Shown in pieces: positions 1 through 11,245 of a stretch of DNA of 64,000 nucleotides (position 1 is the stretch's first letter; the number at the start of each line of letters is the position of its first letter). This stretch comes from Puffinus mauretanicus (lineage: Eukaryota; Chordata; Aves; Procellariiformes; Procellariidae): NCBI GenBank assembly GCA_023333565.1, contig JAJKFH010002364.1:2017001-2081000 (forward strand), given 5' to 3'. Position numbers and translations under genes: made by a program. The notes beneath the pieces were generated by a model. That model worked only from the letters and a program-made list of their open reading frames with translations. It was not told where the DNA came from and ran no database searches.

Positions 1-3000
1 GGACTGAGAGGAGTCTGCCAGTTGGGAACGCTCTTTTATTTATTCTTTGCATCTAGATTGTAATTCTTTATGTGCAATGTCTGAATCCCCACCTATCCTG
101 TGACGGAGTGCTAATGGATACTTCTTGCTTTACTTATCTTCTGCCTGGTCTTGTAGTTTGTCAATGTTGTCCTTTTACACTATAAGCTGCTGAGAGCACA
201 GACCCTTGCTTCTTGGCTCTGACCGGCTGCTGCTCAACAGCAGCTATATTTACAATGCTATGTAAGTTAATAGGTAATAATTCATCCATAAAACAAATTC
301 TCCCTGGTCAGAAGCTTGGCAAGCAATATGCAGCTTCAGAGAATTTTTTGCACAAGAAATTTTTCATAAATGAAGATATGTATATCCATTCTGGTCATAA
401 ACTCTTTGGAAAGCAGAGTGAGAGTACTTGAGGTTTTAAGTCACTTTATGGCACTGTATTTATTTTCTCTGGGTTAAGACATCTAACAAGGAAAAGCTTT
501 TTACAACCAACACCTTGTATGTTTTTAAACAGAACTGGGGATTTTATCGGAACAGGGAATATGCCTAAAGAAAGGATTTCTAGTGAATGTTTACTTGACT
601 AAAAATGGCATTGTCAGTGGTTATATTTCCTTTTTTAAATTGCTTTGTGAATGTTTATAGACCTCACCTTTTATGTATTATCTAAATGTATTAGAAATTT
701 TATGGAAAATGACCTTTGAAGAAGTGGATTCAGTTGCTTTAGGACTTGCAGCCATCCATGGAAGCACAAACTACGAAACACAAGCATGCTGATATGACCT
801 TGTGTGTTCAATGAAACTATCACACCAATCTGCACTGGACTTCTGAATATGAAAATTTGCAACTAATTAGCCACAGATGATCTGCAGTACTAATATAGCA
901 AATAGAATTATCAGCAAGAAATGTAGTAGAGCAAGCAATGGTGAGGTTTTGGGGTGCTGTGCGGTTTTCTTTTCCTTCTTTTTTCCCTTACCAGATTTTC
1001 TCTTTGCTTGGCAAAATGGGAAAGAAAACATGTAAAAGAAAAAGAGAAACCAGTAAAATAATATTTACTGATACAACGTCTATTGGTTTTGGAAGTTGAA
1101 TGAGATAATTTTTACTTAGCATTTTTGCATATGATCACTGAGATTTTATTTTTTGAAAAGGACTTAAAAATACTCAGTTATAAATATTTCACCAACTATT
1201 AGCATAACATTTTTTTCTTTTTTTCCCTCATGGGATCTAGACCCTCATCGTTATATCAGCTGCTACTAACACCTCACTTTTACACAGCTCTTTGCATCAC
1301 ATTCAAAACATTGTAGATATGACACAGAATGGATTGCCTGTCTTAATTCTCTTGCAAAGGACAATGGTATTAATTTAAGGATCAAGTTCACCTACACTTT
1401 TGTGAAATTAACTCTGAAATTATATGTCTGCAAATATAATGCTGCTCTTACTGAGTAATACTTCTGCTGAGCACATTAATAAATTATTGCTCTCTCCTAT
1501 GATTACAATAAAATATTTTAAAATGAAATCCAGAGATGCAATTAAATTAATGGACTCAAGGAGAAATATAAAGCTATAGGATGTAGCAGTGTAAAAGGCT
1601 ATCTCATGGTTGTGTGAACCTTTTGAGTATCAGATGGATTTTCATTATCAAGAGATCTGAATTCTTTTAGATCCCACATTGACATTAAAGGCAGGATACC
1701 ATGAAAATAATGCTTAATATTAAGATATGTATATACTCCAAAGCTAAGAGAAGATTCTTATTCTTGGACAAGCATTTCAAGCTCAGAGAGCTCACCCCTA
1801 TTTTTCAGTACACTCTTCTCTCCTAGTCCTATTTTATGAAGTTCACCCACTGATTCCCTCTTTCCAGAGTCCTCAGGGAAGCATCAGAAATGATTTTGAG
1901 AGTTGCTGTGAAGTGGTATGAGTAATTCTTATTGCTGGAATTAATTTTCTTATAATGTAGAGCCTTTGGGAACAACGGACCAAAATTAAGTCTAATGGGG
2001 TTACACTGTATTGCTGTATTTAGGTTTAGGTGTTCAGATACAAAGGCACAAGAACCTTCTTGAGTAACAGCACTACTGGGAGTCCTTCCTTGGAGTATCC
2101 TCCCTTGAAGGAAACTGGATTTTTGTTATTGCTTGCTGTAGGAATAGCTGACTGCATTAAGGATGTGAGCCCAAATAAAGGGGAACAAATTATGGTTTAT
2201 ATTTTTATTTTCATTGGTGCAAGTCCATGTATTTGAAGGGCTGAGAATTTGGTAGAGGAAGGATAGTATGGTGTCAAATTGATCTCATGCCTACTGCTTA
2301 TGTTCCCTTATGGTAGTGTCTTCCTGGCAAATTCATCTCATAATAGTCAGTGTTGATTGTCTTTTTGGTCAAATGTTGCTCTATTGTTCCTGAAGAATAG
2401 GAAGAATTTTTACAAGCTCTTTATTCCTTAAACAGTTTTTCAGTGCCCTTTGAAATATTTCGGTGTATTATACGAGTGATCATACGTGAAGTATCCACGA
2501 AGTAAATCAGCCACAGTGGTTCAATACCATCTTAATTGAATTGTCTATGTATTTAAATTGAAATAGTCAATTGCAGAGGTGTACTTGCCCAGGAAGCCCA
2601 GCTTATAAACCAAATTTATTCTGTACCTAACAGAAGGAGACCTGCATAGAATTACAGAGCCAGGAGCCCCAAGTATTAGATGTGCATCTTCCCTCAGCAG
2701 ACTGCCCCTTTAAATCGGTTTCAGAGAAAGAACAGTGCCTTTATAATTTAGCTTGTCCTGAAGGAGAACTCTTCTCTGTGGGAGGATCCTCTTTAATTAC
2801 AACTTCACAGTAATAAGATGAGAAATGAGCAAGCAAGAAAGTACTGCTGGAATGAGACATGATAAATCAGTTTGTCCAGGAAGCACGTTTATACCAGATC
2901 TATCACCACATTCAGCACAGCGCTATCTTTCTTATTTCAATAAGGAAATCTCATGAAGAAATTTTAATTGCATACTATTAGGTGAAAGTCAATGTCCCAT

Positions 3001-3493
3001 AATGAGCAAAGTGAAACCTGCATTTTTTCTTCTTTTATCTTCATGCTTTGAGTTCCCAAGGATTAACACAAAATGATTTGCCCTTAAATTGCACCCTTTT
3101 TTTTTTGTTCATTTGTCTGCAGGATGTAGATTTTAGGTAATTTAAAAGGCACCAAGCTTTTGCTGTATGCTTCATGCTTGCAAGTTGGGAGTCAGAGGGG
3201 AAAAAAATTTCCAATTTTCGAAGTCTCCTATTGTTAAGGGTGACTGAATGGCAGCCTGCAATTATATGATTTCAATGTAATTCATTCAGTAGGGAAGAGG
3301 TTGGTTCATAGATGCCTGGCTTAAAAGATTGGCATTGCTGTGTGATTAATTTCCAAACTTTGGAGGTATTTTCAACAGCATACAATGGAAGCATGTGACA
3401 GTGACATTTTCTGGATTTGTGCTAGGATTGCTTTATAATTGAAGTGCTAGGCTTGTGGGGATCGCATTATCATTGGAGTTTCATTTTTCATAG
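1..3493. other. Unique non-coding DNA, AT-rich
   Basis: No exon or intact repeat is recognised. ORFs are short (72 codons or fewer) and have no protein-like composition. A pyrimidine tract at about 965-989 is followed 30 bp later by a purine-rich tract (about 1016-1050). The stretch 1268-1320 faintly resembles the 3' part of a MIR or L2-type repeat in reverse, too weakly to call. From about 2900 to 3480 the sequence is complex, free of recognisable repeats and has homeodomain-like ATTA cores, so it could hold conserved non-coding sequence. Confidence 0.4.
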
Positions 3494-3600
3494 CGTGAGT
3501 GTATGTGTGTGTGCGTATATATAAAAAAAATATAAATATGCATCTATAAGTACACATGTGCATATATATATGCGTGAGCACACATACATGTGATGTGTGG
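3494..3600. repeat. Degenerate TG/TA alternating purine-pyrimidine tract
   Basis: The segment is built of broken runs of TG, TA and CA dinucleotides (TGTATGTGTGTGTGCG, then ATATATA, CATATATATATG, CACATACATGTGATGTGTG) around a short A-rich interruption. It looks like a decayed compound microsatellite. Alternating purine-pyrimidine sequence of this kind is prone to length change and, under supercoiling, to left-handed DNA; that is general knowledge, not something shown here. Confidence 0.7.
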
Positions 3601-5536
3601 AAGCGTACAGGGGGATTTTATTACGCAGATGTCTTTACAGCATGCTTGCACTTGTCCCTTTCATGTAGATTTTCAAGAGTTACTTTTTTTTCCCTTTCAC
3701 ATAGGAAAGGTAATGATGAGGTTCATTCTTGAAAGAGTTGTAATTTAATGCTTGGTTTAGGATATTTAAACAAAAAAAGTATTTGTTTTTTGAGTGAATT
3801 AAATTTGTGAGTTATAATTACAGGCAAAAATTGCTATAATGGGCAACTGGGAAGTACGTTCTCTACAACAGCTTTTTTTGGTCCATTGTTTGTTATGGTC
3901 AATGGATTCCCTAATTACTTATATTTAAAGCTGTGCCAAGTCTTCATTATCAGACCTCAAACCACGTGAGCCCTACCTGCATGGAAAAGAGCTGAAATGA
4001 ATCAGAAATGAAACCAGAACACTTTCTACTTCCCATGAGAAGAAAGATGCACAGCATTTCTACCTCAAAGGACAAAGAAATTGAGGGTGACACTCTCAAA
4101 ATTTAAATCAAAAAGTAATGCATGTAATTTTTGTCTCAGCTGATTTTCCTAGTTTTGAACCTATAGGTTTTATATTGCAAGTTTCTGACATAACTGTAGC
4201 AACCAGAATCATCCTTTAAAAATACAGGCTATAATTTTTGGTGTATTTGTATGACACTGGGAAGTCAACTTAAAGAAGGATGTTATACTGAGAGGGAAAC
4301 CTGGGGTTAAAGCTGACAATCTGGGTGGAGTTGATTCTAGCTCAAGATTTTCTGATAAAATTATTTTTGTCAGAAAAAGCAGATCGGCTATTGCTTTTGC
4401 TGGAAAACTCACACCAGTTTTGGAAGAAAAGCTTCTTGAGATGAAGATCCCAGGGTCAGGTCTATATTCTGTGTGTTTCTTGAAACCCTGTGAAAGTTTT
4501 AAGATTCAGAAACACTTTTGAAGTCGTGGCAGAGAAATACCCCTCTCTAAATATAGATGATTCCCTTTTCAAGTCCCGCCTGAACTTCGGACCAATATAA
4601 ATATCTTGGGGAATGGGATAAATGAAAGGGAAAGGAGTAAAAAGGCAAGAAATGAAACAACTATTTTTAATATTTCTCTCCTGGGAAAATTTGTTGAGTG
4701 CTTGCAGGTTTTGGGTGTTTAAACTCTATCCAGCACTAGTCTGATGGTCTGTATTGCTGGCTTGTAAGGCGAAAAAATTAAAACTTGGAAAAATAAAAAG
4801 TCCCAGTCAGTAAATTTTCCCAAAAAGCTGGGAAAAAAGACATTGCCATGCCAAGATACTTATCCACTGCCCAAATGCCCAAATTTGCATGGTGATCAGA
4901 AGTCCTGGGGAGAATTCGCCTGGGGCAAGGCAGACTATTTCTGCCTTCTATTTCTTACCTGGATTTGACTTGCGACAAGGGGTGGTGAGTTGCTGCTCTA
5001 GTTTGTGTATGGCATCTCTCCTTCAAGCTTGTACGGCATCCCCATGCATTATATAGGTTCCTTGTTTAGCTAAAGTATGCGGGACCTACCCAGAGTAGTG
5101 ACATCTCTGTTCATCTGGATCGCACTGCATTTTCAGAGTAACCCTCTCCTTGGGATAGGGTCTTTAGGAGGCCAAAATATTATAGGGCTAGAGATTGCTT
5201 TTGGCATTTCGATAAACCAGGGTCGTCTTTTGAGTGAACCCAACATCACTGCAGGAAAGTGCCGGGGAATGTGAAACAGCCAGGAGCCAGTGTTACGAAA
5301 GGATAAAAGCTGTTAAAAATGTCAGATTGCCTGTCTGGTCCTGGTGGCCACAGGCCGCAGAGCACAGAAGAGGGGATGGAAAGGTAGGGATGGGGAGGCT
5401 CACATGGGTTGTGTTTCCCTCCCTCGGTGAAAGGTGGGTTTGTCTGATGGACACACACCATGTGGGGGAAATTCTCCTCTCAGTATGAAATAATTGCCTA
5501 TTTGTTCTGCTTGTGGAGCTCCCATTAATGCTGGTG
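3601..5536. other. Unique non-coding DNA
   Basis: Nothing recognisable. Short ORFs overlap on both strands around 5.08-5.6 kb, where base composition becomes more GC-rich, but none has a domain, a signal peptide or a splice-framed structure. Confidence 0.4.
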
Positions 5537-5610
5537 AGGCTCGTGGAAAGAGTTCTGAACGGGAAGCCAAGAGCAACTGTGATTCAGAGATGAGCAATTT
5601 GCCCCATAAC
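5537..5610 (+). repeat. Possible MIR-like SINE head (very degraded)
   Basis: The segment beginning GGCTCGTGGAAAGAGTTCTG and running through GAACGGGAAGCCAAGAGC parallels the tRNA-derived head of MIR-type SINEs (a GTGGAAAGAGCACTGGACTG-like start followed by GGGAGTCAGGAGA). The expected box B (GGTTCGAATCC-like) is not preserved; only ACTGTGATTCA remains at that place. The match is from memory and could be chance. Confidence 0.3.
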
Positions 5611-8479
5611 GTGAAGGTAGTTTTATGAGCTGTTTATTCAAGTTGCTCTACACTGAAATTGAAACTCTTCAAAAATGGTCCAATTGTACAGTCACCTGGT
5701 CCCACCGCATTACATAAACACCATCACTTTGTTTTTTTATTGCACACCTTCGGGGATGTTAGGGATACAGGACTGCAAAGGGCTTACACCGTAAGTCCAG
5801 ACCGTTGATATCAGAAGAAATTAAATTTTATAATACCATTCACAGAATATAATTCCCTTCTTACAACCATTTCTTTTCTGTAATTTCCAAGTAATTCCAG
5901 TGTTCAGCAATAGCTACTTCAAAATAATTTCAATTTTGACAAACATATACTCAAAATAGGCTCATAATATAAAATAAGTGGTGGAAAGTGTCTGTGATTT
6001 GTCTCATGATAGGGAAGAAAGGGATACTTAATTGGCTTTCCATAATTTTCTGTAAAAACAAACAGTTTAACACCCTCTCCCACTGTACTAACTCCATGGC
6101 AAATAATGGCTAATTGCCAATGGTATCAGGTGTTTATGTACGATTTCATGCCAGATTTGGTGTGTGTTCAAGTGTTAACACACAGAAAGTGCAGATTTTG
6201 TGCTGTTCATTTTTTTTTTTTCTAGAGATGAATTTACAAAATGGTGTATGTGCAAGTTGAGACAAGAAACTAAAAGCTGGTCTTATAATGACAGTTACTG
6301 TCAGTTATTTTACAGCTACTGACATGAAGAAAGAGATAGAAAATTTCTGAAACTCTGCCCATTCTCCAAGATGGGATGGAACAAGGATGTTGGAGGAGTG
6401 AGGTTGGATGATGTGTCAAAGGAGAAACAAAACAAAGAGACAATTGGTGATAACTTGTCTCCAGTATATGGGATAAATAGAGGAATTTTACCAAATCTTC
6501 AGGCATGAAACACATAGAATATACAGCTCTAAGCTCAGGCAACTGTATCACATTGCTAATCAGGAAAGGAGAGAAGACATTTGGAATGATTCCTGACAAA
6601 AGGAGAAATGGGCCAAGCTATTATTACACGATATTTAATGTATTTATTTATGTTGCAGTGATGCAAATGGAGAATTTTCATTTAAAATGAATGAGGCTGA
6701 TGGAAATTGGTATTATGCGGTGGCTGTTGAGTGGCCTTGATGTCACGGGCTGTGAAGGCACCTGGACTCAATCCAGTTCCTGTTCTGTGCCACCAGCTGA
6801 AAAGAGCTGTCTCTCCTGTGCCACCACCTATTTCCAGAGTGTCACAGGGATGCAAAGCTCCGTGAGGTGCTGGCTGTCTCTCTCACTGTCTCTCTGGTCC
6901 AAAGCACATCCTAATCCAGTCACAGAGCAAAAAGGAGACCCCTGCTAGCTGTAGCTGTGTTTTCAAATGCACTGTCGAGCGGGGCTGACACTGCTGGGTT
7001 AAGAGACCTTGCTAGAGGCTTGCCAGGATGTATGGTCCAAACATAGTTGCTTGGAAGAAATCCTCCCTTTGCAATATATACTGGGGTTTTATTGACTTGC
7101 AAAACTACCTAAATAACTAAGTACCTCTGTCATCCACTGTGGCCCTTTAACTGTACTAAGGCTGCTTCTTAGTTATTTTTGTCTCTAATTCCACATTTAA
7201 AGTTAAAACTCTCAGCGTGAGCACGAACTACTCTGTTTCAAGTATTTCTTGTTTTCCTAGACAGTACAATTTCCTATTTTTAGGAAATATACCTCTTGCT
7301 ATAGATATCTTTTAGTTAATTTATTTAATGCAGACAGAGAAGCGCAGGTGAGCAGTACATACACACACTACTAGAGAAATGCTTAAATTTTGCCCTATCT
7401 CAATAAGTGACTTTCCCTTAAGACTGTTACACTGTTTTCTCTATTTTAAAAGTTTTGAATTTGTGAAAATTACTGCTATTTGAATGTGTAATTCTTCTGA
7501 TGTACTATCTCTGAAATCTATCGAAAGCTTGTGTAATTAGCAAAACTCTTTTCCAGTAATAAGTTTATTTTGTCTTCTTGCAGCAATATTGAATAAAAAG
7601 CACCACTGTTATGTGACACTGTGGTGCAAAGCTCATGCTGAACATAGTTAACACATGTATGTAAGATATGTTTTAAACCCACATGTGTTGGTTGCCTGTA
7701 CATGGGAGCATCTGCTGAGTGCAGGAGGTGCTTGCTTCTGGGGGAAATTACCTGGTTTGCAGATGTAACAATTTCTGTGGTCTGTGAACTAGTAATCAGG
7801 TTATCATGGAGCAACTTTGTTCATACAATTTCAAAGCAGTATCATCAAATTTCTGCAACCACTATGCTTTCAATGTGCTTTGGAGGACTTGGTTACGTGA
7901 AATAGCACAAATAGATTTTTTTTCCCTAAAAGGATTCTTCAAGGATCAGAAACATGAGGACTATGAAATCCTTTAGAATCAAAATCTTTCCTTTCCCCAG
8001 ATTCAGAGCTTTTAGGGTTTTCTGTAGCACCTGTCTATATTGTATGGAAGTATCTTTACAGCCTACAGCAGTAGAACAAGGTGCTAGCAAATAACGGTCC
8101 TTAATTCTGTAATCAAAGACATCCAATTCTGGCTGTAAAATGGTAACATAAAAAACCAAGTAGTTAAAATACCTGATTTTAGCAGTGGAAAAAGGTCTTT
8201 AACCAAAGATGAAGAATTCATTCAAGTCTTGATCATGGTGGGACCTCCAAGGTGGGAGGAGGTTGCCTCCCTGAAGATTTCTTGACTCCACAACCCGTCC
8301 ACACACCTTGTATACCCACTTTCTCAGCCCAGTGACCCACTGAATGTAGTGATGAAAACTTGGTGTTATTTGACCTTTTCATCTGATTAAAATGCTTGCT
8401 GCTGGGCTTAGCCGAGTTTGGATACCACCGTGGCATTTTGAATTCAGGATGACTATATAATATCAATTAAAATGACAGT
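5611..8479. other. Unique non-coding DNA
   Basis: AT-rich sequence with no recognised repeat. The longest ORF (6270-6599, minus, 109 codons) looks like chance: it has no domain and overlaps another ORF on the opposite strand. Confidence 0.4.
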
Positions 8480-8924
8480 GACAGGGCTTTTCTTGTACAA
8501 CTCTTTAATACAAGCTGTAAGACACAGAGGGGCTTGGTGGTTTCTTTGTGGCTCGTTTCTTTCCTAGTCTCTGTATTTTCAACTAAGGGGACACGGTCCC
8601 CTGCCAGTAGATGCAGGCTATTTAAATGCTCCATTGGAGAGGGATTAAAGTTTATGCAAGGTCACTGGGGATGTGATAATTATAATCACAGGTTTTTGGC
8701 TCCACAATGACAGCCATTTGTTATTTTCGCTCGAGTAATTCCTGCAGCTTGGAGCTGTTGACAAGCGTGCACTGATTTACTGGCCCCCCCAGGTCCCAAG
8801 GCAGTGTCCGCTCTGAAGTCTGACACCCCTGCCTGGCTCCTGCTGCTTTCAGTATCTTTTCTGCTGTGAGCTGCAATACCGACTGAAAATTGGAGAAAAA
8901 TATTGTGTTAGTTTATAATGGGAT
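8480..8924. other. Candidate conserved non-coding DNA
   Basis: From about 8600 to 8800 the sequence is complex, carries CpG-containing words (TTTCGCTCGAGTAATTCC, AAGCGTGC), a GATAATTATAATC block and a C7 run, with no resemblance to interspersed repeats. Such texture is common in vertebrate conserved non-coding elements, but this is an inference from appearance only; no alignment could be made. Confidence 0.25.
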
Positions 8925-8940
8925 GAGAGAGAGAGAGAGA
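8925..8940. repeat. (GA)8 microsatellite
   Basis: Eight perfect GA units. Short, and probably variable in length between individuals. Confidence 0.9.
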
Positions 8941-10627
8941 TAGGGTTGCTGAGTTTGTTACTACTCGGCAGCTTCCCCACTCCCCTTCCACGGGGAGCGT
9001 TTGTTTCTGTGTTGTGAGGGGATTAATAAACTACTGGTGTGATTTACAGTGTAAGACCGTTGGAGTATTTTTGTGGTGGAGAGGCCTTGAGAGCTTGGAT
9101 GCAAAGATCAAGAGAAAAAAATCCATTCTTTTGAGCAGCAGATCTCCCTTCTGTCTCTTCAGCTTCCTCGTCTCCCTTTCCCTTTCTTTTTGATTTATGT
9201 TGCCTTATTTTGTTTGTTTTTGCAATCAGAGGTAAGAGCATTTTAATATATATTAAATGGTGATAAATTGAGAATAGCTGATGGGTTAGGGCCGATATGA
9301 CATTTGTCTTTATGGGTGGGGAGATTGATAACTCGTGAGTGGCGTGAAAAAATCAAGCAAAATCACTTAATAGGGAATCTATTTTTTGGAAGAGCATTTT
9401 TCTTTTGTGCAGGCGCATGACTGCCATGATAGCTCTTTATATTTTGTTTATTCAGCTTATCTGTGCTTTCCCCAGGCCTCCAATTTCCTCACTCCTTTCC
9501 CTCTCTAAAACACCCTAACCTTCCCAATTTGCATTTAATACATTTAATACATGACCTTTCTCTCTCTCCTGCTGAACCTTCAACATCAATTGGTTCCTTG
9601 TCTACAGTTCAAACTTCCTTTTGCTCTTCATGAATACATTCCAAAATCTTCTACATCTGGTCCACCATCTGTGCTCTCACTTCTGAGCACAAACCAGGTA
9701 GGTCCAGGACACTTCCAGATGTCCCCAGAAGAAATGATGGCAGGGGAGCAACTGGGAAGCTCAGTTTAATGCCAGAGGAGCATACAGACTTCATAATTTT
9801 CACGAGCTGCGTGAGACCCTTATCTAACAAGCTGTCCTTGCCCAGGCCTGGCAGTTTTCCCCAGCCTAGCACTGCATCCCTCCTTCTTCCTGCTCTGGTG
9901 AGCTGAATTTGGATTTGTCTTTGTTGTTTCCTTGGCACTATTTAACCTCAGACTTCTTGCTGCTCCCTCTTTCTCAGTACCTGGCCATCTGGAGCTTTTT
10001 ACAAGATCTTACCCACTTACCTGCATGCATGCTTGGTAATGCTCAGAGGTGATTGGCACAAAATATTCCGTTCTCATCAGCCACCTGAAATTTCCTGGAG
10101 CTACCTTGCTCTCAGTTGCTCAGAATTACATTATCATCTGTCTTTCTTTATGCAAGATATTTCCATGAGTGCTGGGATGAAGAAGTGCTGGGCATGTATA
10201 AGGTCTGATTGCAGATGTGGTATGATTTCAACATCTCTGATTTCTCAGGGAACTAGGCAAATAGGAAAGTCTCTCTGGCTGTCCCCGAATAACCAGGGTC
10301 CTATCTCCATGTCCCACCATTACTCCCATCACATATGTCTTGCCAGCTTTCTGCTTGATTTCCAGTAAGTGTTCCTCCTACAGAGCAGCAAATTACTTCC
10401 CCAATTCTTATGTGAGGAAATAATTCTTCTTTTCCACCCAGTCGTACCTCTGGAAAGGTTCTGACGTCACTAGTCAATGCTATATTCCTCTTGTCTCTCT
10501 GTTCCATTCCAAGACTGTGTCCTTTTACATTTCTAATGGTGAATTTAAGACAACTTTCTCACATTTCAAACCTCCCTCCCTTGCCACCCACTCAGTTTCT
10601 TCTTTTGCCTCTTCTTTCCAGTATGTC
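8941..10627. other. Unique non-coding DNA, pyrimidine-rich on the plus strand
   Basis: No gene is seen. From about 9450 to 10620 the plus strand is enriched in C and T, including CTTTCCCTCTCT-type stretches. This may be the wreck of an old antisense retroelement, but no specific LINE motif could be read. Overlapping ORFs of up to 111 codons (10033-10368, plus) lack any protein signature. Confidence 0.35.
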
Positions 10628-10803
10628 TTGGAGTAACAGGCTCCCCAGGGAAGTGGTTGAGTCACCATTCCTGGAGGTATTTAAAAGACATGTAGACGTA
10701 GTGCTTAGGGACATGGGTTAGTGGTGGACTTGGCCTTGTTAGGTTCACAGTTGGACGGGGATCTTTTACAACCTAAATGATTCTATGATTCTGTGATTCT
10801 ATG
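10628..10803 (+). mobile_element. CR1 LINE, short 3'-end fragment (5'-truncated)
   Basis: This is the last 176 bp of a CR1 retrotransposon. It begins in the final codons of ORF2: the reading WSNRLPREVVESPFLEVFKR is readable, followed by HVDVVLRDMG and a stop. The usual 3' UTR follows (TTAGTGGTGGACTTGG...) and the element ends in three octamers, ATTCTATG, ATTCTGTG and ATTCTATG (10780-10803). CR1 copies are normally truncated at the 5' end because reverse transcription starts at the 3' end, so this length is ordinary. A few substitutions against the two larger copies here (RRV to RHV, and GGG at the usual stop context) suggest intermediate age. Confidence 0.92.
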
Positions 10804-11084
10804 AGTATGGACTATGTATGCTCAACAGAATTTTTCATATTCTTTATTCCTTTAACCCTCTGCTCTTTGTCTCTCTACCTGCCTTGACTGTTTCTGCTTA
10901 ATGTTACACTATAGTTTCCAAAATTTGAATCCTATACACGTGGATTTCTTCTTCTAGGTATATTATCCCAGTATGGATATATTACCCCAATATTTTGTAA
11001 CTCAGGCCATGAGTCTGCTATCAAGGTGAAAAACATTTGATTTACCCTTGAAGTTTAATTTAACTTTTTTCTCCCTAGTTTTAC
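10804..11084. other. Non-coding DNA between a CR1 end and a LINE fossil
   Basis: Pyrimidine-rich sequence continues for about 100 bp beyond the CR1 tail, so the CR1 probably inserted into the existing pyrimidine-rich block. No other feature is recognised. Confidence 0.4.
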
Positions 11085-11245
11085 CTCCAGAACAATAGTA
11101 ACATTTCCACTAATTTAAATCCTGCTTCAGCAGAGATCCTTATTTGTATTATTTCTTCCTGAGCTATTGTAATCTTCTCTGTTTATCTCTGCCTGCAAAC
11201 CTGGCCCCATTTCACTGTGAGCTAATTGAAAGAACTTACAAAGTT
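11085..11245 (+). repeat. Possible ancient L2/CR1-clade LINE fossil (RT C-terminal region)
   Basis: Two adjacent frames give AEILICII (11130-11153) and, after a one-base shift, LSYCNLLCLSLPANLAPF (from 11159). Reverse transcriptases of the L2/CR1 clade carry a block of the form AxxLIHAFIxSRLDYCNxLLxGLP shortly after the catalytic domain, so the order AE-LI, then L-YCN-LL, then LP fits. There are no further blocks and the level of decay is high, so this is a remembered motif match rather than a secure call. Confidence 0.3.

Noticed and set aside
10033..10368. 111-codon plus-strand ORF
   Set aside because: Lies in pyrimidine-rich decayed sequence; no domain.
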